The notes: generated from the letters alone by a model not told the origin. Positions 44,577 through 54,547 are shown, numbered from the stretch's first letter. The stretch: 64,000 nt of DNA from an uncultured Pseudomonas sp. (GCF_913777995.1 NZ_CAJYVE010000008.1:38726-102725); one strand, 5' to 3'. Numbers and translations are program-made.

Positions 44577-45431
44577 CTACAAGGGGCGCCAGCTGCCGTT
44601 CAGGTGCTCGAGGGCCGCGTCCTGGCCGGTGACCCGGAATTGGCCGTGGGAGCCGGCGGCGCTGGCCGCCAGGACCACGCTGCCGGGCAGGCGCACCGGT
44701 TTGCGGAACTGCACGGCGATCTCCACGTTGGCGTCTGGCAGGTGGTCGTCCAGCGACGCCAGGGTGCGCGCCTTGAGCCACATGCCGTGGGCGATGGCCT
44801 TGGGAAAACCGAACAGTCGCGCGCTGGGGGCGCTCAGGTGGATGGGGTTGTAGTCGCCGGAGACCTTGGCGTACTGGCGGCCAATGGCGGCGGGCGTGTC
44901 CCAGCGCGCCACTTCGCTGACCGGCAGCGGTGCCGGAGTGTCCTGCGCCTTGACCAGGCCATCGACCTTCACACCCTTGCACAGCAGGGTGCTTTCCTCT
45001 TCCCAGAGCAGGCCCAGCTGGTCGTCGATCTGGGTGACCAGGCTGAAAGTGGCGCCTTTCTCATGGGGTTGCAGGTTCTGCGCGTGCACGCTCACGTACA
45101 GCTTGCTGACCCCGCCCAGCGGGCGATGCAGACGCACACGGTTGGCCAGGTGCACCATGCCCAGCAAGGGGAAGGGGAACTCCTCCGAGGTCATCAGCTG
45201 CATCTGCAGCGCGAAGGCCAGGACGTGGGGATAGGTCGGCGGCAGCAGGCTGCTGTCTGGGAAGCCGCAAACTGCGCGGTAGGCGGCCAGTTTGTCGGCG
45301 TCCACGGTCATCCAGCTGCGCAGCCCCAGGTCCGGCAATTGCGTGCCGCTGGGCTTGCGCCGCAGGGCTGCCTGCAAGAACAGGCTGGGCAAGGGGGGCA
45401 GGCTGTCCACATAGCGCCAATGTGCAGTCAT
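44577..45431 (-). CDS. MaoC-like hotdog dehydratase
   Basis: 284 aa with two hotdog modules; the C-terminal one carries the hydratase 2 motif YAKVSGDYNPIHLS...FGFPKAIAHGMW with the catalytic Asp/His pair. Probably an enoyl-CoA or enoyl-ACP hydratase acting with the FabG-like reductase encoded just upstream and the divergent thiolase. The AGGAGGAT ribosome site is strong. Confidence 0.9.
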   Translation of the reverse strand: MTAHWRYVDSLPPLPSLFLQAALRRKPSGTQLPDLGLRSWMTVDADKLAAYRAVCGFPDSSLLPPTYPHVLAFALQMQLMTSEEFPFPLLGMVHLANRVRLHRPLGGVSKLYVSVHAQNLQPHEKGATFSLVTQIDDQLGLLWEEESTLLCKGVKVDGLVKAQDTPAPLPVSEVARWDTPAAIGRQYAKVSGDYNPIHLSAPSARLFGFPKAIAHGMWLKARTLASLDDHLPDANVEIAVQFRKPVRLPGSVVLAASAAGSHGQFRVTGQDAALEHLNGSWRPL

Positions 45432-45458
45432 CTTGCTGATCCTCCTTAATGTGCTCAG

Positions 45459-45475
45459 CGGGGCCTCAGGCCCCG
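45459..45475 (-). promoter_or_regulatory. Palindrome over the stop codon of the FabG-like gene
   Basis: CGGGGCCTCAGGCCCCG is a near-perfect 17-bp dyad that contains the FabG-like stop codon and lies 28 bp before the MaoC start. It could form an RNA hairpin that lowers downstream expression. Confidence 0.4.
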
Positions 45476-46821
45476 ATCACGCTTTGCCCGCAAACCCGCA
45501 GCACCTGCCCGCTGACCGCGCCGCTACCTGGCTGGCTGAGCCAGGCGACGGCCTCGGCGACATCCTGTGGCAGGCCACCCTGGCCCAGCGAACTCATGCG
45601 TCGCCCGGCTTCACGCAGGGCGAAGGGCATCTGTTCGGTCATGCGCGTCTCGATGAAGCCCGGCGCCACGGCGTTGATGCTCATGCCCCGCGACTGCAGG
45701 CGCGGGGCCATGGCCCGTGCATAGCCGATCAGCCCGGCCTTGCTGGTGGTGTAGTTGGTCTGCCCACGGTTGCCGGCCAGACCGCTGATCGACGCCATCA
45801 GCACGATGCGCGCCTGGTCATGCAGGGTGCCGCTGTCCAGCAGCGCCTGGGTCAGACGCTGCGGCGCATCGAGATTGATGTCCAGCACGGCGTCCCAGAG
45901 GTCCGGGGTCATGTTGGCCAGGGTCTTGTCGCGGGTGATGCCGGCGTTGTGCACCAGAATGTCCAGGCCATCGGGCAGGTGCTCGCGCAGTTGGTCGGCG
46001 GCGTCTGTGGCGCTGATGTCCAGGGTCAGGGCCTGGCCGCCCAGGCGTGAGGCCAGGGCTTCGAGGTCGGCGCGTGCCTGCGGCACATCGAGCAGCACCA
46101 CCTGGGCGCCATCGCGGGCCAGGGTCTCGGCGATGGCCGCACCGATGCCGCGGGCGCTACCGGTCACCAGGGCACGGCGCCCGGCCAGCGGGCGGCTCCA
46201 GTCCGGCACCGGGGCGCCGCCGGCCGACAGGCGCAGCACCTGTCCGGAAACGAACGCGCTCTTGGGCGAAAGAAAGAAGCGCAACGCGCCTTCGAGCTGG
46301 TCTTCGGCGTCGGCCTCGACCTGCAGCAGCTGCAGGGTGCTACCGTCGCGCAGCTCCTTGGCCAACGAGCGGCTGAAGCCTTCCACGGCCTGCTGGGCGC
46401 TGGCGGCGATGGGGTCGTCCAGGGTCCCGGGGGCGCGGGCGAGGATCACCACGCGGGCGCAGCGCTCCAGGTTGCGCAGCAGCGGTTTGAAAAAGTCGCG
46501 CAATTGCACCAGGTGCGCGGTGTCTTGCAGGGGGCTGGCATCGAATACCACGGCCTTGAGGCGCGGGTCTTGTTCGGCCACCCACTGGCTGGCGCCGGGT
46601 ATTTCACTGCCGAAGCTGTACAGGGCATCGGTCAGGCGCTGGGCGAACAGCCGCACCTGGTCGGCCAATGGCCCGGCGCTGATCAGCAGGGTGCCCTCGA
46701 TGGGGCGCAGGCGTCCTGCCTGCCAACGTTCCAGACGTGTCGGCGTGGGCAGGCCCACGGCTTTCACCAAACGCCTGCCCATGTCGGAATTGGCGAAATT
46801 GACGTAGCGATCAGACGACAT
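45466..46821 (-). CDS. High-molecular-weight 3-oxoacyl-ACP/CoA reductase (FabG4-like)
   Basis: 451 aa. The C-terminal 245 residues are a standard FabG SDR: VTGSARGIGAAIAETLA near 215, HNAGITRDKTLANM, catalytic Ser in MASISG and NYTTSKAGLIGYA with Tyr/Lys. The N-terminal 200 residues form a degenerate Rossmann domain, as in mycobacterial FabG4. With the MaoC protein and thiolase it could form a beta-oxidation-like or reverse module. Confidence 0.92.
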   Translation of the reverse strand: MSSDRYVNFANSDMGRRLVKAVGLPTPTRLERWQAGRLRPIEGTLLISAGPLADQVRLFAQRLTDALYSFGSEIPGASQWVAEQDPRLKAVVFDASPLQDTAHLVQLRDFFKPLLRNLERCARVVILARAPGTLDDPIAASAQQAVEGFSRSLAKELRDGSTLQLLQVEADAEDQLEGALRFFLSPKSAFVSGQVLRLSAGGAPVPDWSRPLAGRRALVTGSARGIGAAIAETLARDGAQVVLLDVPQARADLEALASRLGGQALTLDISATDAADQLREHLPDGLDILVHNAGITRDKTLANMTPDLWDAVLDINLDAPQRLTQALLDSGTLHDQARIVLMASISGLAGNRGQTNYTTSKAGLIGYARAMAPRLQSRGMSINAVAPGFIETRMTEQMPFALREAGRRMSSLGQGGLPQDVAEAVAWLSQPGSGAVSGQVLRVCGQSVIGA

Positions 46822-46957
46822 GGAACACTCTCCTTGAGGCGGGGTTCAAAGCAGTGGACCACAGTCGTGCGACATTTGTTCTTCCTTGCGCTGTACTGTT
46901 GATCCAGCGCGCTGCGCGCCTGAATGATCCTTGCCCTTGAAAAAACGGAGTTTTTCC

Positions 46958-48235
46958 ATGAACCAGCCACGCCGTGTCGCCATCGTCGGCGGCAACCGTA
47001 TTCCCTTCGCCCGTTCCAACGGTGCCTATGCGACGGCCAGCAATCAGGAAATGCTCACGGCGGCGCTGGAAGGCCTGATCGAACGCTTCAACCTGCACGG
47101 CCTGCGCCTGGGCGAAGTGGTCGCCGGGGCGGTGCTCAAGCACTCCCGTGATTTCAACCTGGCCCGTGAGTGCGTGCTCGGCTCGCGGCTTTCGGCGCAG
47201 ACCCCGGCCTATGACCTGCAGCAGGCCTGTGGCACGGGCCTGGAGGCGGCGCTGCTGGTGGCCAACAAGGTCGCCTTGGGGCAGATCGAATGCGGCATCG
47301 CCGGTGGCGTGGACACCACCTCCGATGCGCCCATCGGCGTCAACGAGGGTTTGCGCCAGGTGCTGCTCAAGGCCAACCGTGGCAAGTCGCCCGCCGACAA
47401 GCTCAAGGCCCTGCTGCAACTGCGCCCCGGTCATCTCAAGCCGGAGCTGCCGCGCAATGGTGAGCCGCGCACCGGCCTGTCGATGGGGCAGCACTGTGAG
47501 CTGATGGCGCAGCGCTGGGGCATCGCCCGGGAAGACCAGGACCGGCTGGCGCTGGACAGCCATCTGAAACTGGCCGCCGCCTATGCCGAAGGCTGGCAGG
47601 ACGATCTGCTGACCCCGTATCGCGGGCTGAACCGTGACAACAACCTGCGCCCGGAACTGAGCCTGGACAAGCTCGCCAGCCTCAAGCCGTCGTTCGAACG
47701 CGGCGCCAAGGGCACGCTGACCGCCGGTAACTCCACACCGCTCACCGACGGGGCATCGGTGGTGTTGCTGGCCAGCGAAGACTGGGCCCGCGAGCACGAC
47801 CTGCCGATTCTCGCCTGGTGGCGCGACGGTGAAACCGCCGCCGTGGATTTCGTGCGTGGCGAAGAGGGGCTGCTGATGGCGCCGGTGTATGCCGTGCCGC
47901 GCCTGCTGGCGCGCAATGGCCTGACGCTGCAGGATTTCGACTATTACGAATTGCACGAGGCGTTCGCCGCCCAGGTGCTGTGTACCCTCAAGGCCTGGGA
48001 AGACCCGGACTACTGCCGCACTCGCCTGGGCCTGGATGCGCCGCTGGGCAGCATCGACATGACGCGCCTGAACGTGAAGGGCAGTTCCCTGGCCGCCGGG
48101 CACCCGTTCGCCGCCACCGGTGGACGTATCGTCGCCAACCTGGCCAAGTTGCTGGAAGTGGCCGGGCAGGGGCGCGGGCTGATTTCCATCTGTGCCGCCG
48201 GCGGCCAGGGCGTGACGGCGATTCTGGAGCGCTGA
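46958..48235 (+). CDS. Acetyl-CoA acyltransferase (thiolase, FadI-like)
   Basis: 425 aa; cleaves or forms 3-ketoacyl-CoA. Nucleophilic Cys in LQQACGTGLEAAL, His in KGSSLAAGHPFAATGGR, and the second Cys in ISICAAGGQG. ACGGAG lies 7 bp before the ATG at 46958; nine extra codons upstream (MPLKKRSFS) are outside the conserved region. Divergent from the FabG-like gene over a 136-bp shared promoter region. Confidence 0.94.
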   Translation: MNQPRRVAIVGGNRIPFARSNGAYATASNQEMLTAALEGLIERFNLHGLRLGEVVAGAVLKHSRDFNLARECVLGSRLSAQTPAYDLQQACGTGLEAALLVANKVALGQIECGIAGGVDTTSDAPIGVNEGLRQVLLKANRGKSPADKLKALLQLRPGHLKPELPRNGEPRTGLSMGQHCELMAQRWGIAREDQDRLALDSHLKLAAAYAEGWQDDLLTPYRGLNRDNNLRPELSLDKLASLKPSFERGAKGTLTAGNSTPLTDGASVVLLASEDWAREHDLPILAWWRDGETAAVDFVRGEEGLLMAPVYAVPRLLARNGLTLQDFDYYELHEAFAAQVLCTLKAWEDPDYCRTRLGLDAPLGSIDMTRLNVKGSSLAAGHPFAATGGRIVANLAKLLEVAGQGRGLISICAAGGQGVTAILER

Positions 48236-48305
48236 TCAGTGACGCGTGGCATTCGCCACGGGCCGTGGGCATAATCGACGCGGTGCATTGGGTGGGCAGG
48301 TAGGC

Positions 48306-48584
48306 ATGGGACTGATCTTGGCGGTGCTGGTGTTTCTCACCCTGGTGGGGCTTGCCCTTTATCTGTTCGACAAAGGCGCCAGAACCCGCTGGCTGCAGCC
48401 GCACATCGGCCTGTTGCTGATTGGCCTGTTGCTCGCCGGCATGGCCTGGCTGGCCGGGCTGATCTCGGTCGAGGCCGAAAGCTGGTTGATGCTGGCGGCC
48501 AAGCTGGTGATCGCCGTGGCCGGTATCCTGCTAGGCCTGCGCCTGATCAAGCGCGTCGCCAAGCGCTTCATCTTCCGCAATTGA
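48306..48584 (+). CDS. Small hypothetical membrane protein
   Basis: 92 aa with three hydrophobic helices (LILAVLVFLTLVGLALYLF, IGLLLIGLLLAGMAWLAGL, LMLAAKLVIAVAGILLGL) and a basic C-terminus (KRVAKRFIFRN). No family recognised. It is followed 48 bp later by a lipase-like gene on the same strand. Confidence 0.68.
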   Translation: MGLILAVLVFLTLVGLALYLFDKGARTRWLQPHIGLLLIGLLLAGMAWLAGLISVEAESWLMLAAKLVIAVAGILLGLRLIKRVAKRFIFRN

Positions 48585-48632
48585 ACCAGGCCTGTCGCAA
48601 AGGCTGTTGCCCGGCAGGCGAGACACGACACA

Positions 48633-50069
48633 GTGGATACGCGTTTCAAGTTTCTGACCCTGCCCAAGGCCACGGGCAGCGTCGCCAACATCTTCATCCA
48701 CGGCTACTCGGCTGGCCACGACCTGGACGACCGCCGCCTGCTGGCCGGCAGCATTCCCGAAGAGTTGCGCCAGAGCGTCAACGTGTTGGCCTTCTGGCCG
48801 TCGAGTCATTTCATGCAGATGGACAACCGCTCCCGGGGCCTGCTGGTGGCAGCGGTACGCCTGCATCCGCTGGCCGGCGCTGCGGCGCTGGCCGGTGACC
48901 GGGCCTGGCACTTCGCGCAGATCCGCAGCCGTGCCGAGGGTATGGGCCGGGTGCTGCTGGAGCAGCTGGCGCAGTACCTGGCGCTGCACCATCCGCAGGT
49001 CACGCAGGTCAATTTCATCGGTCATTCCCTCGGCGGGCGCGTGCTGGTCAGCATGTTGCGCCACCTGACGGCGGACAGCGCGCCAGGCCTGGCCATCGGC
49101 GACGTGCTGCTGATGGCGGCGGCAGTGCGTGTCGAGGCTCAGGAAGCCGAGCAACTGCGTGCATCCATCTCCGGTCGGCTGATCAATGCCTGGTCCAGCG
49201 AAGACCCGGTGCTGTTGCTCAACCTGGGCGAGCGCAGCCTGGGGCGCATGGCGGTGGAGCACTTCGACAACGTGCGCATGGTCGGTTATCGCCACCATCA
49301 TTACTGGAAGCGCCTGCGTGAGGTGCTGGTGGCCAGCGGGTTCAGCGGTTTCGCCGGCCAACAGGATGACCCGCAGACCCTGCTGGTGGTCAACGACGAC
49401 CCGGTGCTGCAGGACACTTACCTGCATGCCGTGCTGCAGCGTTCACCCGGCCCCTGGCTCGACGAAGCCATCAAGCACCTGTGCAGCAGCCGCTGGACAC
49501 GGATCAGCGATGAAGAAACCGACCGTGTGTATGCCTTCGCCCGCGAGTTCCAACGGGTGGGCGGGCATTTCCTGCTCAATGCCGCGCGGCGACGCGGGGT
49601 GCCCTATACCCGCGTGCTGGGCATGCTGGCTCGCCAGTACGGCCTGGGGCAAGCGCTGCACCACTGCGCCACGGTGGTGGAGGTCGAGGCGCTGCTGCTG
49701 CGCACCTTCTTTCGTCAGGCGTTCATCGAGGGGCATCCATTGGCCCTGGCCTCGCCAGCCAGCGTCCGCAGTATGCCGTGGGCGGTCTATGCCGGGTACG
49801 TCGACCAGTTGGCCGAGCGCCTGACCCTGGCCCGCTCGTTCAGAACGGCCGCGGCCCCGACGGTGGAAGCGTCGGCCACCACCAGCCTGGTGGTCAGCCC
49901 GCCGCGCAGCACCTTGAAGTCGCTGCTCGGGGCGATCCGCCGGGTGCCGGTGCAACGCCTTTTCAACGATGTAAGCCTGGCGCTCAAGCCCGGCTATTCG
50001 GCGTTGATTCCGGCGGTGGCGATCGTTTTCTACGCGCGGGTCGCGCTGGATGACGAGACGCTGATGTAG
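48633..50069 (+). CDS. Alpha/beta-hydrolase-fold protein (DUF726-like)
   Basis: 478 aa. It starts with an oxyanion-type FIHGYSAGHDLDDRR and has the nucleophile elbow NFIGHSLGGRVLVSML at about residues 127-142. Downstream SSEDPVLLLNLGER and DNVRMVGYRHHHYW could supply acid and His, reminiscent of DUF726. The C-terminal 230 residues are helical with one hydrophobic stretch near the end (YSALIPAVAIVFYARVAL). GTG start with a weak ribosome site. Substrate unknown. Confidence 0.7.
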   Translation: MDTRFKFLTLPKATGSVANIFIHGYSAGHDLDDRRLLAGSIPEELRQSVNVLAFWPSSHFMQMDNRSRGLLVAAVRLHPLAGAAALAGDRAWHFAQIRSRAEGMGRVLLEQLAQYLALHHPQVTQVNFIGHSLGGRVLVSMLRHLTADSAPGLAIGDVLLMAAAVRVEAQEAEQLRASISGRLINAWSSEDPVLLLNLGERSLGRMAVEHFDNVRMVGYRHHHYWKRLREVLVASGFSGFAGQQDDPQTLLVVNDDPVLQDTYLHAVLQRSPGPWLDEAIKHLCSSRWTRISDEETDRVYAFAREFQRVGGHFLLNAARRRGVPYTRVLGMLARQYGLGQALHHCATVVEVEALLLRTFFRQAFIEGHPLALASPASVRSMPWAVYAGYVDQLAERLTLARSFRTAAAPTVEASATTSLVVSPPRSTLKSLLGAIRRVPVQRLFNDVSLALKPGYSALIPAVAIVFYARVALDDETLM

Positions 50070-50229
50070 GCGCTGCTGGCGCGAATGGTGCAAGGTCCTG
50101 AGCGCTCAGGCGTAATCGGCACCGGTTTGCTGTCCATGCCTGAGAACGGCATGCCACTACTCGCTGGTTGCGGATTGCCGTATAACGACGACTGAAGCGT
50201 ATCTGGCAAAGGACCCCTGCTGAAAGCCG

Positions 50230-51126
50230 ATGAAAACTCCCAAACGCATTGAACCCCTGATCGAAGACGGTCTGGTCGACGAGGTGCTGCGTCCGCTGAT
50301 GAGCGGCAAGGAAGCAGCGGTGTATGTAGTGCGCTGTGGCAGGGAACTGCGCTGTGCCAAGGTTTATAAGGAGGCTAACAAGCGTAGTTTTCGTCAGGCG
50401 GCGGAATACCAGGAAGGTCGCAAGGTGCGCAACAGCCGCCAGGCGCGGGCGATGGCCAAGGGTTCCAAGTTCGGGCGCAAGGAGGCCGAGGACGCCTGGC
50501 AGAGCGCCGAAGTGGCGGCACTGTTCAAGCTGGCCGGTGCCGGGGTGCGGGTACCCAAGCCCTATGACTTCCTCGAAGGCGTACTGCTGATGGAGATGAT
50601 CGCCGACGAGTATGGTGATGCCGCGCCACGCCTCAACGATGTCGAGCTGGAGCCTGACCAGGCCCGCGAATACCACGCCTACCTGATTCGCCAGATCGTG
50701 CTCATGCTGTGCGCCGGTCTGGTGCATGGCGACCTTTCCGAGTTCAACGTGCTGCTCGACCCGCAGGGGCCGGTGATCATCGACCTGCCGCAGGCCGTGG
50801 ATGCTGCCGGCAACAATCATGCGTTCAGCATGCTGGAGCGTGACGTGGGCAACATGGCGGCGTACTTCGGGCGCTTCGCCCCGGAGCTGAAGCAGACCCG
50901 CTATGCCAAGGAAATGTGGGCGCACTACCAGGCCGGTACCCTGACCCCTGAAACCGAACTCACCGGCCAGTTCGAAGACTCGACCCAGCAGGCCGATGTG
51001 TACGGGGTGATGCGCGAGATCGAAGCGGCCAAGCGCGATGAAGCCCGTCGCCAGGCCGCCCTGGCCGCTGCCGAGGCACCGCCAGGCCAGCGCGATGAAG
51101 AGCCGACCCCGCCGTGGATGCGCTGA
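50230..51126 (+). CDS. RIO1-like serine protein kinase (PA4780 family)
   Basis: 298 aa. RIO features: GKEAAVYVVRCG as the flexible nucleotide loop, CAKVYKEANKRSF with the ATP-binding Lys, catalytic loop HGDLSEFNVLL, and metal loop VIIDLPQAVD. A C-terminal charged helix follows. In pseudomonads this family is encoded as a stand-alone gene; targets are unknown. Confidence 0.9.
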   Translation: MKTPKRIEPLIEDGLVDEVLRPLMSGKEAAVYVVRCGRELRCAKVYKEANKRSFRQAAEYQEGRKVRNSRQARAMAKGSKFGRKEAEDAWQSAEVAALFKLAGAGVRVPKPYDFLEGVLLMEMIADEYGDAAPRLNDVELEPDQAREYHAYLIRQIVLMLCAGLVHGDLSEFNVLLDPQGPVIIDLPQAVDAAGNNHAFSMLERDVGNMAAYFGRFAPELKQTRYAKEMWAHYQAGTLTPETELTGQFEDSTQQADVYGVMREIEAAKRDEARRQAALAAAEAPPGQRDEEPTPPWMR

Positions 51127-51168
51127 GCTTTTCACCCAGCCTGTAGGACTGCCTGCAGCTCGTTTGCC

Positions 51169-51567
51169 TCAGGGCTGGCAGCCGCAGGCCAGGTCCTTGA
51201 GGATCGGGCAATCGGGGCGATGATCGCCCTGGCAATGGTCGATCAGCTCCACCAGGGTGTCGCGCAGGCTGGCCATTTCCTCGATGCGCCGCTGCAATTC
51301 ATCCACGTGCCGCTGGGCCAGTGCCTTGACGTCGGCGCTGGCGCGCTGGCGGTCCTGCCAGAGGGTCAGCAGTCGGCCGACTTCTTCCAGTGAAAAGCCC
51401 AGGTCCCGCGAGCGCTTGATGAACGCCAGAGTGTGCAGGTCTTGCTCGCTGTAGCGGCGGTAACCGCTGTCGCTGCGTTGCGCGGGGGCGAGCAGGCTGA
51501 TGGATTCGTAGTAGCGGATCATCTTCGCGCTCAGCCCGCTGCGTTTGGCCGCTTGCCCGATGTTCAT
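51169..51567 (-). CDS. cueR: Copper-responsive MerR-type activator CueR
   Basis: 132 aa. MerR winged helix ([21 protein letters not shown]), dimerisation helix, and the metal loop with C112 and C120 at the same positions as E. coli CueR (CQGDHRPDC), plus a C-terminal Cys pair (C128, C130). It should activate copA and copZ on Cu+ or Ag+. ATGA overlap with the copA stop places it in the same transcript, giving autoregulation. Confidence 0.94.
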   Translation of the reverse strand: MNIGQAAKRSGLSAKMIRYYESISLLAPAQRSDSGYRRYSEQDLHTLAFIKRSRDLGFSLEEVGRLLTLWQDRQRASADVKALAQRHVDELQRRIEEMASLRDTLVELIDHCQGDHRPDCPILKDLACGCQP

Positions 51568-53753
51568 GGCGTTTCCTCCGGCTGACTGGGTTTCCAGGTC
51601 TTCAACAGCAAGGCATTGCTGACCACGCTGACGCTGGACAGCGCCATGGCCGCACCGGCCAGTACCGGGTTGAGGTAGCCCAGCGCGGCCAGGGGCAGGC
51701 CGATCAGGTTATAGACGAAGGCCCAGAACAGGTTCTGACGGATTTTCGCGTAGGTCTTGCGGCAGATCTCCAGGGCGGCCGGCACCAGGCGCGGGTCGTC
51801 GCGCATCAGGGTGATACCGGCGGCATGCATGGCCACGTCTGTGCCGCCACCCATGGCGATGCCCACGTCGGCGGCGGCCAGTGCCGGGGCGTCGTTGAGG
51901 CCGTCGCCGACCATCGCTACCACCTTGGTGCTCTTCAGGCCATTGACGATGGCGGCCTTGTCGGCCGGTAGCACCTGGGCGTGCACTTCGACGATGCCCA
52001 GCGCCTTGGCCACGGCCTGGGCACTGCCCTGGTTGTCTCCGGTCAGCAGGTGCGAGGTAATGCCGCGTTCATTCAACTGGCGGATGCCGGCTTCGGCACC
52101 GGGTTTGAGGGTGTCGCCGAAGGCGAACAGGCCGATGACCTTCGCTTGCGGCGCCAGCTCGATCAGCCAGGACACGGTGCGGCCTTCGGCCTCCCAGGCG
52201 TTTGCGGAGTCGGCCAGCTCGCCCATCGGCAGGCCGTTTTCCTCCAGCAGACGACGGTTGCCCAGCGCCAGTTCGCGGCCCTGTACGGTCGCCGCGATGC
52301 CGCGGCCAGGCAGCACGCGGCTGTGTTCCGGCAGCGCCAGTTGCAGTTGCCACTGCTGGCAGACCTCCAGTACGGCCTTGGCCAACGGGTGTTCGCTGCC
52401 GCGCTGCAGGGTGCCGGCCAGTTGCAGCAGGTGTTCTTCATTGGCCTGCACCGCGCCCATGTTGGTGATGCGCGGGGTGCCCGAGGTCAGCGTGCCGGTC
52501 TTGTCGAAGACCACCGTGTCGACCGCATGGGCGCGTTCCAGGGCTTCGGCGTCCTTGATCAGGATGCCGTGGCGGGCCGCCACGCCGGTACCGGCCATGA
52601 TTGCGGTCGGCGTGGCCAGCCCCAGGGCACAAGGGCAGGCGATGACCAGCACAGCCACGGCGTTGAGCAGCGCGACCTCCAGCGAGGCGCCGTTGAGCAT
52701 CCAGCCGGCCAGGGTCAGCAGGGCGATGAACAGTACGCTGGGTACGAACACCTGGCTGACCTTGTCGACCAGGCGCTGGATCGGGGCCTTGCCGGCCTGG
52801 GCATCCTCGACCAGGCGGATGATGCGCGCCAGCACGGTTTCCGCGCCCAGAGCGGTGGTACGCACCAGCAGGCGGCCTTCACCGTTGATCGCTCCGCCGA
52901 CCACCGGGTCGCCAGGGTGCTTGGCCACCGGCAGGCTTTCGCCGCTGATCAGCGCTTCGTCGGCGTGGCTCTGGCCTTCCATGATCTGGCCATCTACCGG
53001 GAAGCGTTCCCCGGGGCGCACCACCACCAGGTCGTCGATGCGCAACGCGGCGATGGCCACTTCCTGTTCCTGGCCATCGACCCACTGCCAGGCGCGTTCG
53101 GGGCGCAGGGCTTCCAGGGCGCGCAAGGCACTGGCGGTCTGACGTTTGGCGCGGCTTTCCAGGTGCTTGCCCAGCAATACCAGGGCAATGACCATCGCCG
53201 AGGCTTCGAAATACAGGTGCGGTGTGCTGCCGGTTGCGGCGCTGGCCCAGCCGTAGACACTCAGGCCATAACCGGCACTGGTGCCCAGGGCGACCAGCAG
53301 GTCCATGTTGCCGCTGCCGACGCGCACGGCTTTCCAGGCAGCGACGTAGAAGCGCGCACCGAGGATGAACTGCACGGGGGTAGCGAGCGCGAATTGCACC
53401 CAGGGCGGCAGCATGGCGTGGATGCCCAGGGGCGCCAGAAGCATGGGCAGCACCAGCGGCAGGGCAAGGGCCAGGGCGGCCAATACGGACCAGCGCTGCA
53501 GCTGTTCCTGCCGCTGGCTTTGTCCGGTCGCGCGTGGCGTCAGGCTGGCGGTGTAGCCGGCGCGGCTGACCGCGTCGATGAGGTTTTGCGGGTCGGTATC
53601 CGGGTTGGCCTGTACATAGGCATGTTCGTTGGCCAGGTTGACGGTGACGCTGGCGACTCCGGGCACCTTGGCCAAGGCCCGTTCGACCCGGCCCGCGCAA
53701 TTGGCGCAGGTCATGCCGCTGATCGGCAGGTCGAAGGCGACGGACTCTTGCAT
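51564..53753 (-). CDS. copA: Cu+-exporting P-type ATPase
   Basis: 729-aa P1B-type ATPase. One N-terminal heavy-metal domain (GMTCANC, C16/C19), membrane CPC motif ([11 protein letters not shown]), phosphorylation motif [11 protein letters not shown] locus (SEHPLAKAV), TGDN and [10 protein letters not shown]. Exports cytosolic Cu+ to the periplasm; called cueA in P. putida literature. Start MQESVAF is taken over an 11-codon longer option because the longer one would overlap the CueR promoter's start point. Confidence 0.96.
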   Translation of the reverse strand: MQESVAFDLPISGMTCANCAGRVERALAKVPGVASVTVNLANEHAYVQANPDTDPQNLIDAVSRAGYTASLTPRATGQSQRQEQLQRWSVLAALALALPLVLPMLLAPLGIHAMLPPWVQFALATPVQFILGARFYVAAWKAVRVGSGNMDLLVALGTSAGYGLSVYGWASAATGSTPHLYFEASAMVIALVLLGKHLESRAKRQTASALRALEALRPERAWQWVDGQEQEVAIAALRIDDLVVVRPGERFPVDGQIMEGQSHADEALISGESLPVAKHPGDPVVGGAINGEGRLLVRTTALGAETVLARIIRLVEDAQAGKAPIQRLVDKVSQVFVPSVLFIALLTLAGWMLNGASLEVALLNAVAVLVIACPCALGLATPTAIMAGTGVAARHGILIKDAEALERAHAVDTVVFDKTGTLTSGTPRITNMGAVQANEEHLLQLAGTLQRGSEHPLAKAVLEVCQQWQLQLALPEHSRVLPGRGIAATVQGRELALGNRRLLEENGLPMGELADSANAWEAEGRTVSWLIELAPQAKVIGLFAFGDTLKPGAEAGIRQLNERGITSHLLTGDNQGSAQAVAKALGIVEVHAQVLPADKAAIVNGLKSTKVVAMVGDGLNDAPALAAADVGIAMGGGTDVAMHAAGITLMRDDPRLVPAALEICRKTYAKIRQNLFWAFVYNLIGLPLAALGYLNPVLAGAAMALSSVSVVSNALLLKTWKPSQPEETP

Positions 53754-53785
53754 TGTGTTCGCTCCCTGAAGGTTGGGTACCTGCA

Positions 53786-53816
53786 AGGATCAACCTTGAC
53801 CCAAGGGCAAGGTCAA
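53786..53816 (-). promoter_or_regulatory. CueR-type promoter of copA
   Basis: On the minus strand TTGACC (53816-53811) and GATCCT (53791-53786) are 19 bp apart, the overlong spacing typical of MerR-family targets. Between and over them lies the dyad ACCTTGCC-N5-GTCAAGGT (53793-53813). Confidence 0.85.
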
Positions 53817-53822
53817 GGCAAT

Positions 53823-54200
53823 TCAATAATTCAGGTCGGCCTTCTTCAGGTACAGGCCGTTCATGTTGGCGGCGATGCGGTACTTGAGAATGTCACCGGC
53901 ACGCACGGTGATGCGGTTGACCTGCTGGGCCTCCATGCCGGGCGCGCAGCCCACCACGTTGCCTGGCAGGCGGGTGAGGCGCACGTTCACCTCGCCGGGC
54001 GGCAGGTTGAACGACACCGACTCTTCCTGGAAGACCCGGCCGGCGAGTTGATCCTGGATGTACACGCCGATCTCGCAGGCACTGCCGACTTCCAGGCGTT
54101 CGCGGGAGATGATCAGGATGCCGTAGTCCTCTGCCTGAACGGCGGGAGCCGCGGCCAGGATGCCGAGAAAGCCGATGAGGCGCAGTGCGGGCCAGCGCAT
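53823..54200 (-). CDS. Hypothetical periplasmic protein in the copper locus
   Basis: 125 aa: signal peptide (LIGFLGILAAAPAVQAED), then a small beta-rich domain with two Cys (SACEIGV and VVGCAPG) and LPPGEVNVRLTRLPGN. It looks like other short exported proteins of unknown function with a PEGA-like or carboxypeptidase-regulatory feel; I cannot name it. Co-oriented with and just upstream of copA, divergent from copZ. A copper link is only positional. Confidence 0.68.
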   Translation of the reverse strand: MRWPALRLIGFLGILAAAPAVQAEDYGILIISRERLEVGSACEIGVYIQDQLAGRVFQEESVSFNLPPGEVNVRLTRLPGNVVGCAPGMEAQQVNRITVRAGDILKYRIAANMNGLYLKKADLNY

Positions 54201-54284
54201 CGCTGATACTCCTGTGCAAAACGATGATGAGCAAGCTTGGCTCAGGCCCGGCGGGAATGCCAGCCCGGCAGGAGAACGAGAAAC

Positions 54285-54315
54285 TTGACCTTGCCATGAG
54301 GGCAAGGTCGAGAAT
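54285..54315 (+). promoter_or_regulatory. CueR-type promoter of copZ
   Basis: TTGACC (54285-54290), 19-bp spacer, GAGAAT (54310-54315). The operator ACCTTGCC-N5-GGCAAGGT at 54288-54308 is a perfect dyad, nearly identical to the copA one. Confidence 0.88.
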
Positions 54316-54346
54316 GCCGGCAACCCATCCCATGGAGGTAAGCGAG

Positions 54347-54547
54347 ATGCAAGTATTCGACGTACAAGGCATGACCTGTGGCCACTGCGTGCGAGCGGTG
54401 ACCCGTGCCATCCAGGACGCTGACCCGCAGGCCAGGGTCGAAATCGACCTGCCGGCGCGGCAGGCGAAAGTCGATAGTTCGCTGGTGGCGCAGCGCATCG
54501 TCGAGCTGATCGGCGAGGAAGGCTATCAGGCCCGGGCCTTGGAATAA
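54347..54547 (+). CDS. copZ: Copper chaperone CopZ (HMA domain)
   Basis: 66 aa, single heavy-metal-associated domain with GMTCGHC (C11, C14) and the ferredoxin-like fold ending EEGYQAR. It carries Cu+ to CopA. GGAGGT sits 7 bp before the ATG. The longer open frame upstream runs through the promoter and is not coding. Confidence 0.94.
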   Translation: MQVFDVQGMTCGHCVRAVTRAIQDADPQARVEIDLPARQAKVDSSLVAQRIVELIGEEGYQARALE

